From the NCBI GenBank assembly GCA_022695795.1, contig MU404098.1, forward strand, positions 1-64,000: a stretch of DNA of 64,000 nucleotides, in the 5' to 3' direction. The notes beneath the pieces were generated by a model. It worked only from the letters and a program-made list of their open reading frames with translations, searched no databases and was not told the DNA's origin. The stretch is from Biscogniauxia marginata. Taxonomy: Eukaryota; Ascomycota; Sordariomycetes; Xylariales; Xylariaceae. Made by a program: the position numbers and the translations under genes. Shown piece after piece: positions 1-11,047 of the stretch; position 1 is the stretch's first letter, and each line of letters begins with the position of its first letter.

Positions 1-1235
1 TTATACAACCCCCCCTTTTTATTTTTAAAACTTTTTTAAAAATTAAAATTTTTAATTGGGGCCCCCTGTGTCTAAAATTTCCCCCGCCCCCCCCCCCCCC
101 CCCCCCCGGTCCCTCCCCTCCCCTCCCAACCAAGGCAGTCAATCAGTCCACATTGAAATAATCTCAGCTTATAAACTAGAATGTAGTTGAAGCCAGTGAT
201 GAACAACTGTTAATTAGCGGTTAAGCCGACCGATTTAATCTAACCAATTAGACATCTCAGTTGGAAAAAGTCCGATACTGCTAAGCGATCAGTTGACCGG
301 GAGGCTTGATATTATATGTATGTATGTACTGTCGCAAAACGACGTTGCTATTGCGTTACCTACCGCCAGCAATCACGCCTTATACGCTTACACTCTACAA
401 TATCTCAACTCTATCATGTACCACTAGTCAACCCTTCACGTTCTTCCCATCATCGCGTCCACCATCTCAAAATCCCAAAATGAACTTGCCATACTTAAGC
501 ATAGATAGCTATGTATACCTAAAGAAAGCACTTCGTCATTCACACCAAACACGACAACCAAGACCCAACCTACCTAGACATAGATATAGACATACGGCAG
601 ACACATTTCATCACACGGGCATTGCTGAAACAGGAGGGTCACAAAAAAGAAAAACGTCAATATTGAATATAAACCGTATTTCATATATAGAGAGTACCTA
701 GTGAGAAGAACCGGAAAAAACCCCTCGTCCAAAATTTTGAAAATCAGAAATTGGGAAAAATAAAAATAAAACCACTCTACCTATTTATTTCCCCAATCTC
801 TCTGATTGAGGAAAGGAAAGACAGCAAACCACCGCATATCCCCTTTCTTTTTGTAACACAACACATATGAAGGCATCAAGTCCTTAACCCCCCTTTTGTC
901 TCCGCATAAAGACAGACAGTGAGTGCCGGTGAGATTTGATCAACATAAACTTCAAGGATAAAAGCAGCGAAAAAGAACTCCTCCTATTTTTTGGTCAATT
1001 GAGAAGCTCGCCCCGCCCCCTTTTTTGGTATATGTACACAAGCTCGTGATAATGATCGATACATCGTTAGAAACAGCCCCTCTCCATTCAAGACTCCGTG
1101 TAAGACAGACAGAGAGTAAGATGGGGAGTAAGGTGGGGAAGGGGTGTAACTCGTCACAATGAATATACGTGATAGGTCGTAAAAAGCTCCGGCTTTAATC
1201 TTTCTTTTCTCATTTCCATTTCTTCTTGTTTCCGA
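1..1235. other. non-coding stretch downstream of pacC
   Basis: No convincing gene is seen here. The region is AT-rich with homopolymer tracts, including 21 consecutive C at 87-107, and would hold the pacC 3' UTR at its right end. An open frame at 306-701 has low-complexity composition and no recognisable domain. Confidence 0.6.
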
Positions 1236-3282
1236 TTAAGCAAGGGGGAGAGCCGGGTAGGCTGGCTGAGAGGGGGGTCTCGCAGGCGAGTCGACCTCCA
1301 TGGAGTCGCTGGAGGCGGGGCTACCAGCATCGTACTCCCTGCGCTTGAGGCGGTCTTGCACATATTCCCGGAGATACTCGATGACGCGGATGTTTTCCAG
1401 CCATGCCTCATACGCCTGGTCTTCGCGGTTATCTACGCTGGCTTCGGATTCCGCAGAAGGCGAGCTGACGGAAGAGACGGCAGTATCTGGGGCCTTGGGA
1501 ACGCTAGTAACATCACGCTCCATGATAGGACGAGGGCCCGCGCTGGCGCGCTGAAGCATGCCACCAGAGTAGCGACGCCGAGGATCTGTGTCGAAGCTCG
1601 GGCCCAAAGTTGAGGTGGCTGACTGGCCTGGGTAACCAGAAGTGACGGCTGGGAGAGTTGGGTACAGAGCCGAAGTGGTTGAGCTATGGCGGCTTGATGG
1701 GGAGAGACCGGCTGACGAGGCGCTAGGCGAGTGGCCGGAAGTGTAAGACACGGAGCTAGATGGCGGCGTAACGGCAGGGGTGCCATTGGAGTGAGTTGAA
1801 GAAACTGCTGTCAAGGGCGAGGCGACATGAGCTGCCGAGTAGGCATTGTGTGCTATGGCTGGTTGCGGTGCTGCGGCGGAATGCGGCGGCGACTGGCTGT
1901 GCCGGAAGTTGAGAGGCATGTAGTGCGTGCCAGGTTGGTGAACTCCTGCGGCGGCCGCATTATTCGAGTTCTCGTACACGGTACTTTGCATCTGCTCGAG
2001 AAGTTGATCGATTTGGATGAGATCGTTTTTGGTTCGTAGGTTTGGGACAGGCGGTAGCGCGTAATGCTGGTAAGGAGCATGGCTACCGTGACCATCTACC
2101 GATACGACCGCAGAGGCTGGCACATACTCAGTGCCGATGGAACCTGAATGGATTGGCAGGGCACCATGTAAAGGCATGAGTCTCTGGCTGACCTGTTGAT
2201 ATGATGTCGGGTCGAGCTGGCGACGCTTGGCATCACTGAAGAACTCGTTCATCACATCATAACCTCGCTTTCGGTTGTCAAATTCAGCAGCAGCTTGGTA
2301 GCCACCCATGTGGGGATCACCACGACCACCTAGAGGCTGGTAGTACATAGGGCCACCAAAGGACGGGGGTGCATGATGCTGGTAATAGCTGCTAGTATGA
2401 CTAGCAGGATGGGGCGGCTGACCAAAAGCGGCCGAGTTAGTACGGATCTGACCGTTGTGATCATAATAACTAGAAGGAGCTGTGAGGCGAATTAGCCTCT
2501 GGATGAGGAAACGTAGGGTCGTCGACCCGAGCGGAGGAACATACCTTTGCCCTGGGTTCTATAACCCCCGTTCATACCGCCGTGTTGGTCAGGTGATCGG
2601 ACCAAGACAGAATCATCAGCATGAGTCTAGAAGTCGGGTTAGTAAATGATAACAGAGATAGATACTATAGGAGATGCGGGTTGTAGAGTAACATACCTTG
2701 ACGTGTTTCTTCAGATCCTGAGGACGCTTGAAGGACTTGCCGCAGAAGTCGCACTTGTGCGGCTTCAGAGGAACATGGACACGGATGTGGGAGGTAATAT
2801 GATCACGCTTAACAGTCGTGATTCTGCATTGCCCCCACTGGCATGTCAAGTTCAAGTTATTGGTGCTCTTGCGACCAACATGCTTCTCGCAGATATGTTC
2901 CTTTACAGTCAAGTTAGCATTGGATATTACCATAGCCAACCCAAATAGCACGTGTAATAAAGCCAAGACTGGGGATTGCGGACAGGACTCCGCATTGAAG
3001 GAAATAGGCTTGGCACAATGTAGGAGGCGGCTCGGCAAAGAGGTATGGGCTCGGCAGAGGAATGTTGAGGGTTTCGAGGATTCATCGACTTACATAAAGA
3101 GTTTCTGCCGTGTTGAACTTTTCACTGCAGTTGGCCCACTTGCAGGTGAGAGAATCATCCTGAGCGGGCGCACTGGACTGAGAAGTGGCAGTAGTGCCCG
3201 TGGAGGGTGCCGGCGTGGTGCCGTTAGAGGCCGAACTGTCACCGCCCGATTGAACCGGGTTGTTTTCGGATCCTGTCGACAT
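1236..3282 (-). CDS. pacC: PacC ambient-pH response transcription factor
   Basis: PacC/Rim101 activates alkaline-expressed genes and represses acid-expressed genes after PalB/proteasome processing, binding GCCARG in the nucleus. Exons on the minus strand: 3282-3094, 2900-2697, 2626-2545 and 2479-1236, with introns 2901-3093, 2627-2696 and 2480-2544, giving 572 residues in frame. Three C2H2 fingers lie at about 47-70, 83-105 and 113-133. The second contains CQWGQC and [15 protein letters not shown], and the third the [17 protein letters not shown] block typical of PacC. A YPTL at about residue 431 and a YPAL at 566 match the YPXL/I docking motifs for PalA. The DPRRRYSGG region near 457-465 resembles the conserved signalling-protease box. 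The acidic, Ser/Pro-rich C-terminus with a helical segment around 522-550 fits the inhibitory region. The first intron has a less usual AAG acceptor. The start is the first Met, directly before the Ser/Thr-rich leader. Length is slightly shorter than the 678 residues of Aspergillus PacC. Confidence 0.96.
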
Positions 3283-3403
3283 GGTTTACCGACTTCGGAT
3301 TACCACCTATGTAAGAGGTATCGAGGTCACGTGATGTAGTTGATGCGTCGAGGCGTGGCCGAGGGGAGAATGATTTCTCCTGTGCCGAGGGTCGCCCAAG
3401 ACT

Positions 3404-4898
3404 GCCAAGAAAATTTCTCGATTGGTGTCTTCGACAGGAAAAGCGACTGGGCAGAGAGCACAGACCACGAATCCGATAAAGGAAATAAAAAAGTGGTCCT
3501 TGATAAGAGCGCCGCTTTGTATCTCGTGGGACGGCCGTACAGGTACTCGGAATGATGCCAAAATCAAAAAGTTTCTTCGAACGGCAAATAGGCTTTCTAA
3601 CAGGAAAAGGAGAAGACGAGACAGTTGAAAGAGAGGGAAGGGCAGTTTATGTAAATCGGGCGTTGTCATTACTCCTTATTATGGGCATTTGACCTTGGCG
3701 ATGTCCAGGCGGAAAGTCTTGGCAATGGGCCTATGGTCCGTCGGGGTGTAGCAGGAGGTCCTCGATTATTGGCTGCGCCGGAGGGGTTGTAAACGGCCTT
3801 TGTACCTCGTGCACTTTAGGTACCTTGCCCACCGCGCTGTTTGCTGGCAGTGCTCAAGTCGCACATCCGCCCCAGCGACCTCTGTGCCAAGGTATTGCCA
3901 AGCTCTTGGCAATACCTTGGCGCCTCTTGGCTCTTACTGATTGTCTCGATGCTCGCCCAGAGAAAAAGCCTTGGCCGACCTTGGCTAGCCTTGGCCGCCG
4001 GTTCCTCCTGTGCCGAGACTTGACTGCGCCCACCTTGTCTCCTGCTCTCGACTGCTTGGCGGCTTCTGCATCATTCTACTTCGACCGCGACTCCGTACTC
4101 GATACTCCGGGCATCCGTACAGGTACCTAGGAGGAACGCACTCTGCTTGCGTCCCAAGTTGTATCCCGTACTTTGTGCTTTACACGCAAGCAATTTCATC
4201 ACCGAGCAGTAAACAATCTCGTATGTAGTAATCTCTACTAGTTTACGCATCGTCGCAGATGATTATCTAGTCGTACATATCTACCTACCTATTTATGGTA
4301 AGCAGTGTGATATCAATACCTACGACTGCCAGCGGCTCATTTCCACAGATGGCAAATCAGCCTCGGTATGGTCAGGCGGTTAATGGCAAATGACACGGCC
4401 ATCATTTGCCTTTGCCATCGTCTCTGCCGTTGTTTTCATTGTCGAGTGGGTGGCCGGCATAAATCCCCCAGCTTCTGAGTGCCACCATCATATGTTCCTC
4501 GCAAACGTCCGTTCCTTTCCCCCGCAACCAGGTACAGGTCTTACAGTATACCCTGATCAGCGCAGTCTCATGGCGGAGGAAAGTCTTGGTATTTTCTTGG
4601 TACGACTGATTAGGTGCTTGCTTGTGAGAGATGGTAGACCTTCCGCCGGTGGCCAAGCCTGGGATTTCCTCTCCGCCCGCCAAGTTCTTGGCCCTTTGAG
4701 CTTGGATGTGCCCCTACGTATCAAGTCCTTTTGTCAACCGTGGCCGATGCAGCCATTGCGTGTGCCGTTTGCACATGCGTCGAAAAGCTTCTCTTGTCCT
4801 TCTGCTTGACGTTTTTGACGTTTTCTCCGTACCACCAGTTCACTTCGCAATCAGCTGAAATCCGCATGGATTCGGAATTGGAAACGTCACTTGCCAAG
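3404..4898. promoter_or_regulatory. dense array of PacC-type GCCAAG sites upstream of pacC
   Basis: The PacC consensus is GCCARG. Exact GCCAAG occurs on the + strand at 3404, 3886, 3897, 4652, 4679 and 4893, and as CTTGGC at 3694, 3718, 3905, 3916, 3926, 3970, 3980, 3990 and 4687. That is fifteen sites in 1.5 kb, where chance would give roughly one per 2 kb counting both strands. Eight sites fall in 3886-3995. The array lies 120-1,600 bp upstream of the pacC ATG, so direct autoregulation by PacC is the natural inference. The fungal pH regulator is known to regulate its own gene in several species. Confidence 0.75.
3886..3921. repeat. perfect 17-bp inverted repeat made of four PacC sites
   Basis: The left arm GCCAAGGTATTGCCAAG (3886-3902) is followed by the spacer CT and then its exact reverse complement (3905-3921). 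Each arm carries two GCCAAG hexamers 11 bp apart, so the element presents two forward and two reverse PacC sites symmetrically. It could be a cooperative operator, or could form a cruciform or hairpin. Confidence 0.9.
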
Positions 4899-7328
4899 CT
4901 TGCCATCCGAATCACAGATGACTCGAGCCATCCGACTTGTCAAGATTCTTCCTGTTCAGCTCATGCAGATAGACATCTCGGAATAAGCTTTGTTCGTATC
5001 TCTGCATCAAGTAGGACGCGCAACCGTGTTAGAGCACGACCGCCGCTCTTCATCTTGGGTAGTCCGCAACTAAGGGAGGGTCTCCCTCTCCGCGACAGGT
5101 CCTGAAATGACAATACTAGGCTGGGCACATATTTAGTCGAGGACGCGCTCGAGCACCAGAGTAGTGTGCTTCTTGCCACCGGCAAGTCGCTAGCCAATCT
5201 AGACTTCTAGCTGGTGAGCATGACCTTCAGATGCCTTGCATACAAATTAGGGGGGATGTGTCGTTAGACTTTTGTTCTCTCAAACAAGCTCTGACTTCGG
5301 AACTCTCGGTCGCTTGTTCATGCCAGGGGCTTCCCAGTCCCGTCAACACAAACTCCCATCTAAAAGACCACCTAGTGTTCATCGATTCATCCATAAACGC
5401 GTGGCTATTTGATTAGACTAATATTTTAGTTTCATTCAAGAAACGAATAGGAGGTAGGTATTATACATAATGCGAAATTTCCGTGGTACCAGGCAAATAG
5501 TCTCGTGTCTCCAAGCTTTCTTTCTTGGCGAAGGTCGATTGGGAGTTTGCTCTATTCCAAAGCCTACCTTTGTTTCCGTTTGTTTCCTATACTCGATCTA
5601 CAACTTTCTTTTAATGATACTAATAAATTGAATATAATTTGAGAGACTCAACATATCCGTCACAGCCGCAAGATTTGGCAGCGAATCTTTTACTTCATAG
5701 TTTACTTGTTAATTAAGTCAATGCTATATAGTTAAGCTACCGCTATATAATACCATTGTGGCCTCTCTAGGATGTGATTTTTTTTAAACCGGAAAATTGT
5801 CATTAAGCACTTTTAATACATAGCAACGAAGAAAGTACCTCATTTCAATCGGTGCAAACGTTGACTCGCCTGCTATGGCTATATAATAGCACAAATCCCT
5901 CAAGATCCGTCATAATGAGTTCAAGTTGCATTGAACGGCAATGAAAACATGATTTTCGCGAATAAGTGTCAAGTATATACCTAGCCAAGGTAGCAAGTCA
6001 CTGGTGACATCATATCCTAGCAATCCTTCAAGGTAACAGAGAACCTACCTACGTATGCTTCTGGTGTAGATATTATCCAGCAAGTTCCGAGTTCCGAGAG
6101 AGGTCTCATCGTTACTGTCAGGAGAGCCCCGTGGCTTACAATGGTGTAACGTGATATGCAAGGGTGTTCGGGAGACAAAGAGGCTGTTTAGGTGTAAAGG
6201 AGCCATTTACATATGTACCCTTAGTTCTGGCTCTCCGCGCAATGAAAACGTTGCCACCTATCCCTAAAGGAGGCTTGAATCGTGATAATTACCATGAGGA
6301 TTCCTATACATATCAATATACCCAGGATTTTAACCGAAATAAGGGTTTCTTCTAGTCATCAAAGTCACCAAATTTCTGATCGCGAGTTTAATAGGTTTAA
6401 CACATTTATAACATAAACACTACGAACCTATGAATCTCATCTCAACAACTACTTATTTCCTATTCATTATACCTGAACTCACGACACGCTAGGTTTCATA
6501 CATATCATGGCTAGCTGGAATATTTCTCTTTCTTTGAGGATCTTGTCTCCTGCATGAGCAAAATTATTTAGTATTATACATACATTAGGTACATATATGT
6601 ATGCGTATACTAGCGTGTGAGCAAAAACTTGTGAGAAAACAGCATCTTAGGCAATAAACAAGGATATGTATGTATAAGGAACTAAACAAATCCATCAGCG
6701 TTTCAACGTGGTGGCAATACCACTTCAACGAATAGACCATTAATCACCCTTAAGCCTCTCGCTCATCTTAGGTAAAAAGCAATCTCACTACACGCTGTAT
6801 ATCTAGGTAGATCTAAAGAATCCAAATCCATGAACAGTGAAAAATAGATACCAAATAATTAATTCAGAAAGTAAGCATTCGCAAACAATACGTTTCCCGG
6901 ACTCTTGTACCTAACGAGACCTGGGAAATCCGATCAATATACCTTCTCTCATTTAACAGTTACTATCCATGCAGAGAAAACATCACTCGTCTAATTAGCT
7001 GACCTGGTACCAATGTCATTGACTTGCTTCATCTGACGTCAAGTACAGTACTTGAAATACATCTAAGGCAAGGCCTTTTCGACATTGTTACTAATATCAA
7101 CGAGGAAAAAGAACGTGACTTAATTAGCTTATTACCAATATCAGAATTTTCTTGTTTGCTTTCCACTGTTTGTAGTTCCCCATCATAATTCTTAAAAGAA
7201 TTTCTTGCTCGCCCCCAAATTTTTCAAGAGACAAGAGAAGGTGGAGACAGACAGTAGCGACCTTATCTATCCATCTATCCTCCTATACGACCCACAAGGA
7301 GGATATCCAAGTATAACGGAAATAGGAG

Positions 7329-7731
7329 CGGACTGTTACGGGTCTTACGTGCAGGTCACGTGAGCAAAGGTGATTCGGTGAATCGAGAGTAGGTAACAGG
7401 CGATTCACCGATTCAAGGTGATTCGATGAATCGTGAGTGGGTAACGAGCGATTCACCAATTCAACTGTTTTGTGTGAAGGAAAGAAAAAGTATAAGTAGA
7501 TTGGAATTTCCTATGTAATTAGTCTCTCGTTCTTCAGCTATCAATCTAAGACTACAGTCACTCCTTGATACTATAGTGAGAGTACCTTGAAATCTCTCTG
7601 ACGAACAGAACATTGTGAATCACTTGAACCAATCTCAATCCACTGTTACCTTCAAAACAAGAAAACCCAGTACGTACAAACCTGTGAAGTCAGCTGACTA
7701 GGAATACAGAAGGGAGGTTCGTCACACGGAC
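7329..7731. mobile_element. solo LTR of an LTR retrotransposon with 5-bp target duplication
   Basis: A 393-bp segment, 7334-7726, begins TGTTACGGG and ends GTTCGTCACA (TG...CA ends with partly inverted termini). It is flanked on both sides by CGGAC (7329-7333 and 7727-7731), a perfect 5-bp target-site duplication. Inside are two 48-bp imperfect tandem repeats and a TATA-like GTATAAGTAG near 7490. No gag or pol is adjacent, and because the duplication sits directly at both ends this is a solo LTR left by recombination rather than a truncated element. The superfamily (Gypsy or Copia) cannot be told from the LTR alone. Confidence 0.75.
7368..7463. repeat. two 48-bp tandem repeats with internal dyad, inside the LTR
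   Basis: Unit 1 is 7368-7415 and unit 2 is 7416-7463. They differ at only a few positions. Each starts AGGTGATTCG and ends CGATTCACCNATTCA, so each unit is itself an inverted repeat of a GATTCACC-type motif. They lie in the U3-like part of the LTR, where enhancer repeats are common. Confidence 0.8.
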
Positions 7732-8039
7732 GGACAAGATGAAGAAAGACGAGAAATTTTACCGTTGAACCAAACATATCCACTTACTACTACACCATAC
7801 CTTTTCAAAACAGGGGTAAATAGTAATTGTCACTATGAACAATACCTGGAATACCAACAACAGTCATCATACCCAACCCCCCCTCGGAGAGCAATCCTTT
7901 GATGCGATACCTAAGGGCTCACCAAAGACCGTCTATCCGTCTATCTATCCTGGACACTGTTGTACATTCAAAGACATATGCAAGGGTATTTCCCTCAGAC
8001 TGGCTGGTTTTACATCGTGGAGCCCAACCCCAAGAGCTA
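7732..8039. other. spacer between solo LTR and the 3' end of ku80
   Basis: No gene is seen. An open frame at 7835-8098 (+) runs antisense into the last exons of ku80 and has no family features. This stretch should hold the ku80 3' UTR. Confidence 0.5.
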
Positions 8040-10505
8040 CTATTTCTTGTAGAACTGCCATAGTTATTAGCACCGTAGTTAATATAGCCTTTAGTTGAGG
8101 TCATTACTTACCTCAGCGGCCTCCTCTGGAGTTACCTTCGATGACTCCACTCCAGTTACTGGATGGTTATCGATCAAGCCTAATTTTGCTCCTTTGATCT
8201 GCCACCATAGCTCTCGCCTGTCGCCGCCTAGTTCGCCTGATAGCAGGCGCTTTTTCAGATCCCTTATGAAAGAGTTATATAGATGTGACACCTCATTATT
8301 GATCATCGCTTGCCGAAACTCGCCGAGGTTTTCGATAGCCCGATCGTATCCGCTATCACCAAGGCTGTTAGTGATGAGGGACCGAATGATATTGCCCATC
8401 TGCTTAGCGGCATCCTCGAAGACGGAGTCGTCCTCGGCGTAGTCGACCATCTGCTTGAACTGCGGAATAGCGTTGTCAGGTTCGATCTTAGTGCGCTTAT
8501 TCCCGGGTTGGTTGAGTAGAGCGTCAATGTCGAGACCTGAGATCGGTTTAGGTTTGTCCCCTTTTTCTTTTCTGCCCTTGGCTTTGGGCGGTACTGCAAA
8601 GATTATCAGCGTCGCGCGTGAAATACATTTGAATCGAACAGAAGAACAATACCTTTCTTGACATTAGCCTTGTCAATGAGATCTTCAAGCTCTGACAGGG
8701 CTTTTTTTGCCAGGTCCTCAGGCGGATTTGCGTATTTGAGTAATATCGCAGGAGTTGGGGGTAACGGCTGGTCAGGATAGATGGCACGCTGACGGACTAC
8801 CTGGTTAATACGGTGCAGTGGGGGTGTGAAGACATCCTCGACCGCAGCATACTCCATAGTGCGATCACTGGTCACTATTAGCCTTTTCTTGTCAATCCTA
8901 TGCAATCTTATGACCTACCCTTCATCATCCTTTTCCCAGGAAGAAATATCCATAGCATCGACATAGTCATCCATAGCCTCTAAGAGTTCCTGGCTAGGTA
9001 GATTACGGTGGTCTTTAGTTATTACATTACCAGAAACCGTGATTATCTTGTCAAGGGGAGGAAACGTATAATTCCGCACATCCTCGGCGAAGGGTAGCGG
9101 GACATCATATAGGCACTCGAAATCGGGCTCGATATGAGGTGCCAAAAGGATGAGAGAAGGCTCTTTCCCATCTTTCGTCACAATACGTGCAATTGCGTAA
9201 GATTCAAGTTCATGAAGCGAATGTATTAGGGACGAAAGCTTCAGAGCCGCCGCATCGTTGAACTTTTGGGCCACCGTCATGCCTGCTTCCCCTATATTAA
9301 GAAACGGGTCATACTGTGACTTTTAGCGCACAAGCCCCTTTAAGACTTAGGAGGTACATACCTTCTCTTGGTGAATGAAACCTACAATACTGAAGCCTTT
9401 TGTGGTTTCGAGTTTGGTTATGTTGTACTCTGACTCGCTAATATGAACGGCTGTCCTACCGTATTCATAACCTTTTGCTAGGGATTCGAACTCGACGTCT
9501 CGTTTCCCACCCGGCGCATCTGGGTCATTAACCTTGTACGTACGGGCTTGCGTGACAGCGGAAAAAGCAGCAGTCGCTTCGACCCCTTGCATCTCATCAT
9601 TAACCGCACCTTCGGTCGGCTCAGAGGGACCTGCGTCATCAACTGAGAGAACAACCCGGCTGGCCGGTGGGACTGTCGCCTTATGGGTCTTGAAATATCG
9701 CTCGACACTGATGCTCATAGCATCTTTATGCTCGTTTGGATCTCCAAGAGTGAGTGGACCATCGTAAGTCTTGTATGGCTTGACGGGTTTGATCCTGGGA
9801 GTCTCAAGTTCCGAGATAGCCTCCGCCATGGTTCCATAGAGACCTTCGCACTGGTCAACCAGCTGTCTCAACAACCTCTCGTTTTCTCGTTTTAGACTTG
9901 GCTTGTCTTCTTCCTTAAAGCCAAATTCGGCGTCGTCAAAGTCTACACCTCTAATATAATATCAGTACACGAATTGTCAAGAGCCTCGAACCTTAAGGGG
10001 GTAATGCTTACAATATCGTAAGCTGAATACCGCAGCTCTTTATTTTCGAGGATATATCATCGAAATCATCGCTACCGCCAATTGGCGACATGCCATCGGT
10101 GACCAAGATGATCTTGCGGTTGTATTTCAGCTTTTTGGTGAACTTCTCGATCATGTCGACAGCCAAGACGACAGCAGAAACAGTATCACCCGTGTCGCTG
10201 TCGCTGGGTTTGATGTGACGCTGCAACTTTCTCAAACCTGTCATGTTCATAGGCCCGAGCTCTTGCAGAACCGAGATGTTATCATAGCCATCCTCCTCGT
10301 CTTGTAGCGGGTTGTTAGTCTCGTCGGTTCTCACGCCGATAACCCCTACATTCCAAGTCTTCCGCGATGCTGCAACAGTCGTGGAGATCTTGTCCCAGAC
10401 GTAGCGCATGCTCCAGTCGAGGTCGGATTCGAGCCGGCCATTGTGACAATCAGCCATGGACGAGCCAAGGTCGATAATATAGACTGTAGCTTCTTTGTCC
10501 GCCAT
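8040..10505 (-). CDS. ku80: Ku80 subunit of the DNA-end-binding Ku heterodimer
   Basis: Ku80 pairs with Ku70 to bind broken DNA ends and start non-homologous end joining in the nucleus; it is called mus-52 in Neurospora. Exons: 10505-10012, 9950-9362, 9313-8919, 8867-8653, 8593-8112 and 8054-8040, giving 729 residues with all phases consistent. The N-terminal third is a von Willebrand-A-like fold starting ATVYIIDLGSSM, with a conserved ILVTDGMSPIGG strand-loop. The joined exon LTILGVDFDDAEFGF is diagnostic of fungal Ku80. The central beta-barrel core includes KGFSIVGFI and the spliced YDPFLNIGEAG segment. The C-terminal arm runs from PLHRINQVVRQRAI to the helical EEAAEFYKK end. The last coding exon is only 15 nt; without its 57-nt intron (donor GTAAGT) the protein would end VSNDLN instead. 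The gene is divergent from the DUF4149 gene. Confidence 0.95.
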
Positions 10506-11047
10506 GGTGGAACGGATCTATGATACGGGCCAAAATAGATGAAGCGAGAGTAGAAAAAGGCTATGCGACTGAAGAGGGGGTTAACTTCATCTTAGATGCA
10601 GCACAGTTTGGGAATTTGTCTATGTTTTGAATACAGTGCCTAAGAGGTACCTGTAGGTATGTACCTGCATGTAAACTAAAATGTTAGATGGGTCACGGCA
10701 TCTGCCTGGAACGCGCCCTAGGTCGCCGTTACATGAATGGAATAAAGAATAGGCAGGCGCGTCTCCACGTGATCCCCCGCGACAAGAAGCAGCCAGTCAA
10801 TTAAGACCAATGCGGTTAGACATGGTGACCCAAGCTCCTTGGCTCTGGCCGAGGCATTGGGTTGCAATTTATTGGCTTCCAAAACGTCATTCACTGATCG
10901 TTCGATGCGATGTTTGATGCATGAGGGTTGAAGTTGATAAACCGCCGGAACATCTTGGACATCTTGGACATTGCAGAAATTCCACCCTCTTCTTCACCTA
11001 CCAACCCGAGAGGCACTCCGCATCTTCGCAACTCGAACTTCGTCAAC
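10506..11047. promoter_or_regulatory. shared divergent promoter of ku80 and the TMEM205-like gene
   Basis: A 542-bp non-coding spacer lies between two divergent start codons. It contains a CACGTG near 10767 and a CCAAT-type motif near 10808. No other gene is seen. Confidence 0.5.

Larger units (their letters stand above)
3283..7328. other. 4-kb gene-free upstream region of pacC
   Basis: Between the pacC start codon and the solo LTR I find no gene. The part up to about 5.0 kb is GC-balanced and full of GCCAAG/CTTGGC hexamers (annotated separately). From about 5.4 kb it becomes AT-rich and featureless. Open frames at 3825-4130 and 4390-4809 appear in several overlapping frames and resemble no family; I treat them as chance. 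Confidence 0.6.

Noticed and set aside
87..107. Poly-C run, with similar runs at 37174-37193 and 46802-46818
   Set aside because: Homopolymers prone to assembly error; no telomeric repeat or other function visible.
306..701. 131-residue open frame downstream of pacC
   Set aside because: Low-complexity Thr/Pro/His composition, no family features, AT-rich surroundings; likely chance.
3825..4809. Open frames in the pacC upstream region
   Set aside because: They overlap in several frames and are explained by the repeated GCCAAG hexamers; no domain or splice structure.
7835..8098. Frame next to the solo LTR, considered as a gag start
   Set aside because: It runs antisense into the ku80 terminal exons and shows no gag or zinc-knuckle motif.
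8095..8442. Frame antisense to ku80
   Set aside because: Mirror of a well-supported coding exon.
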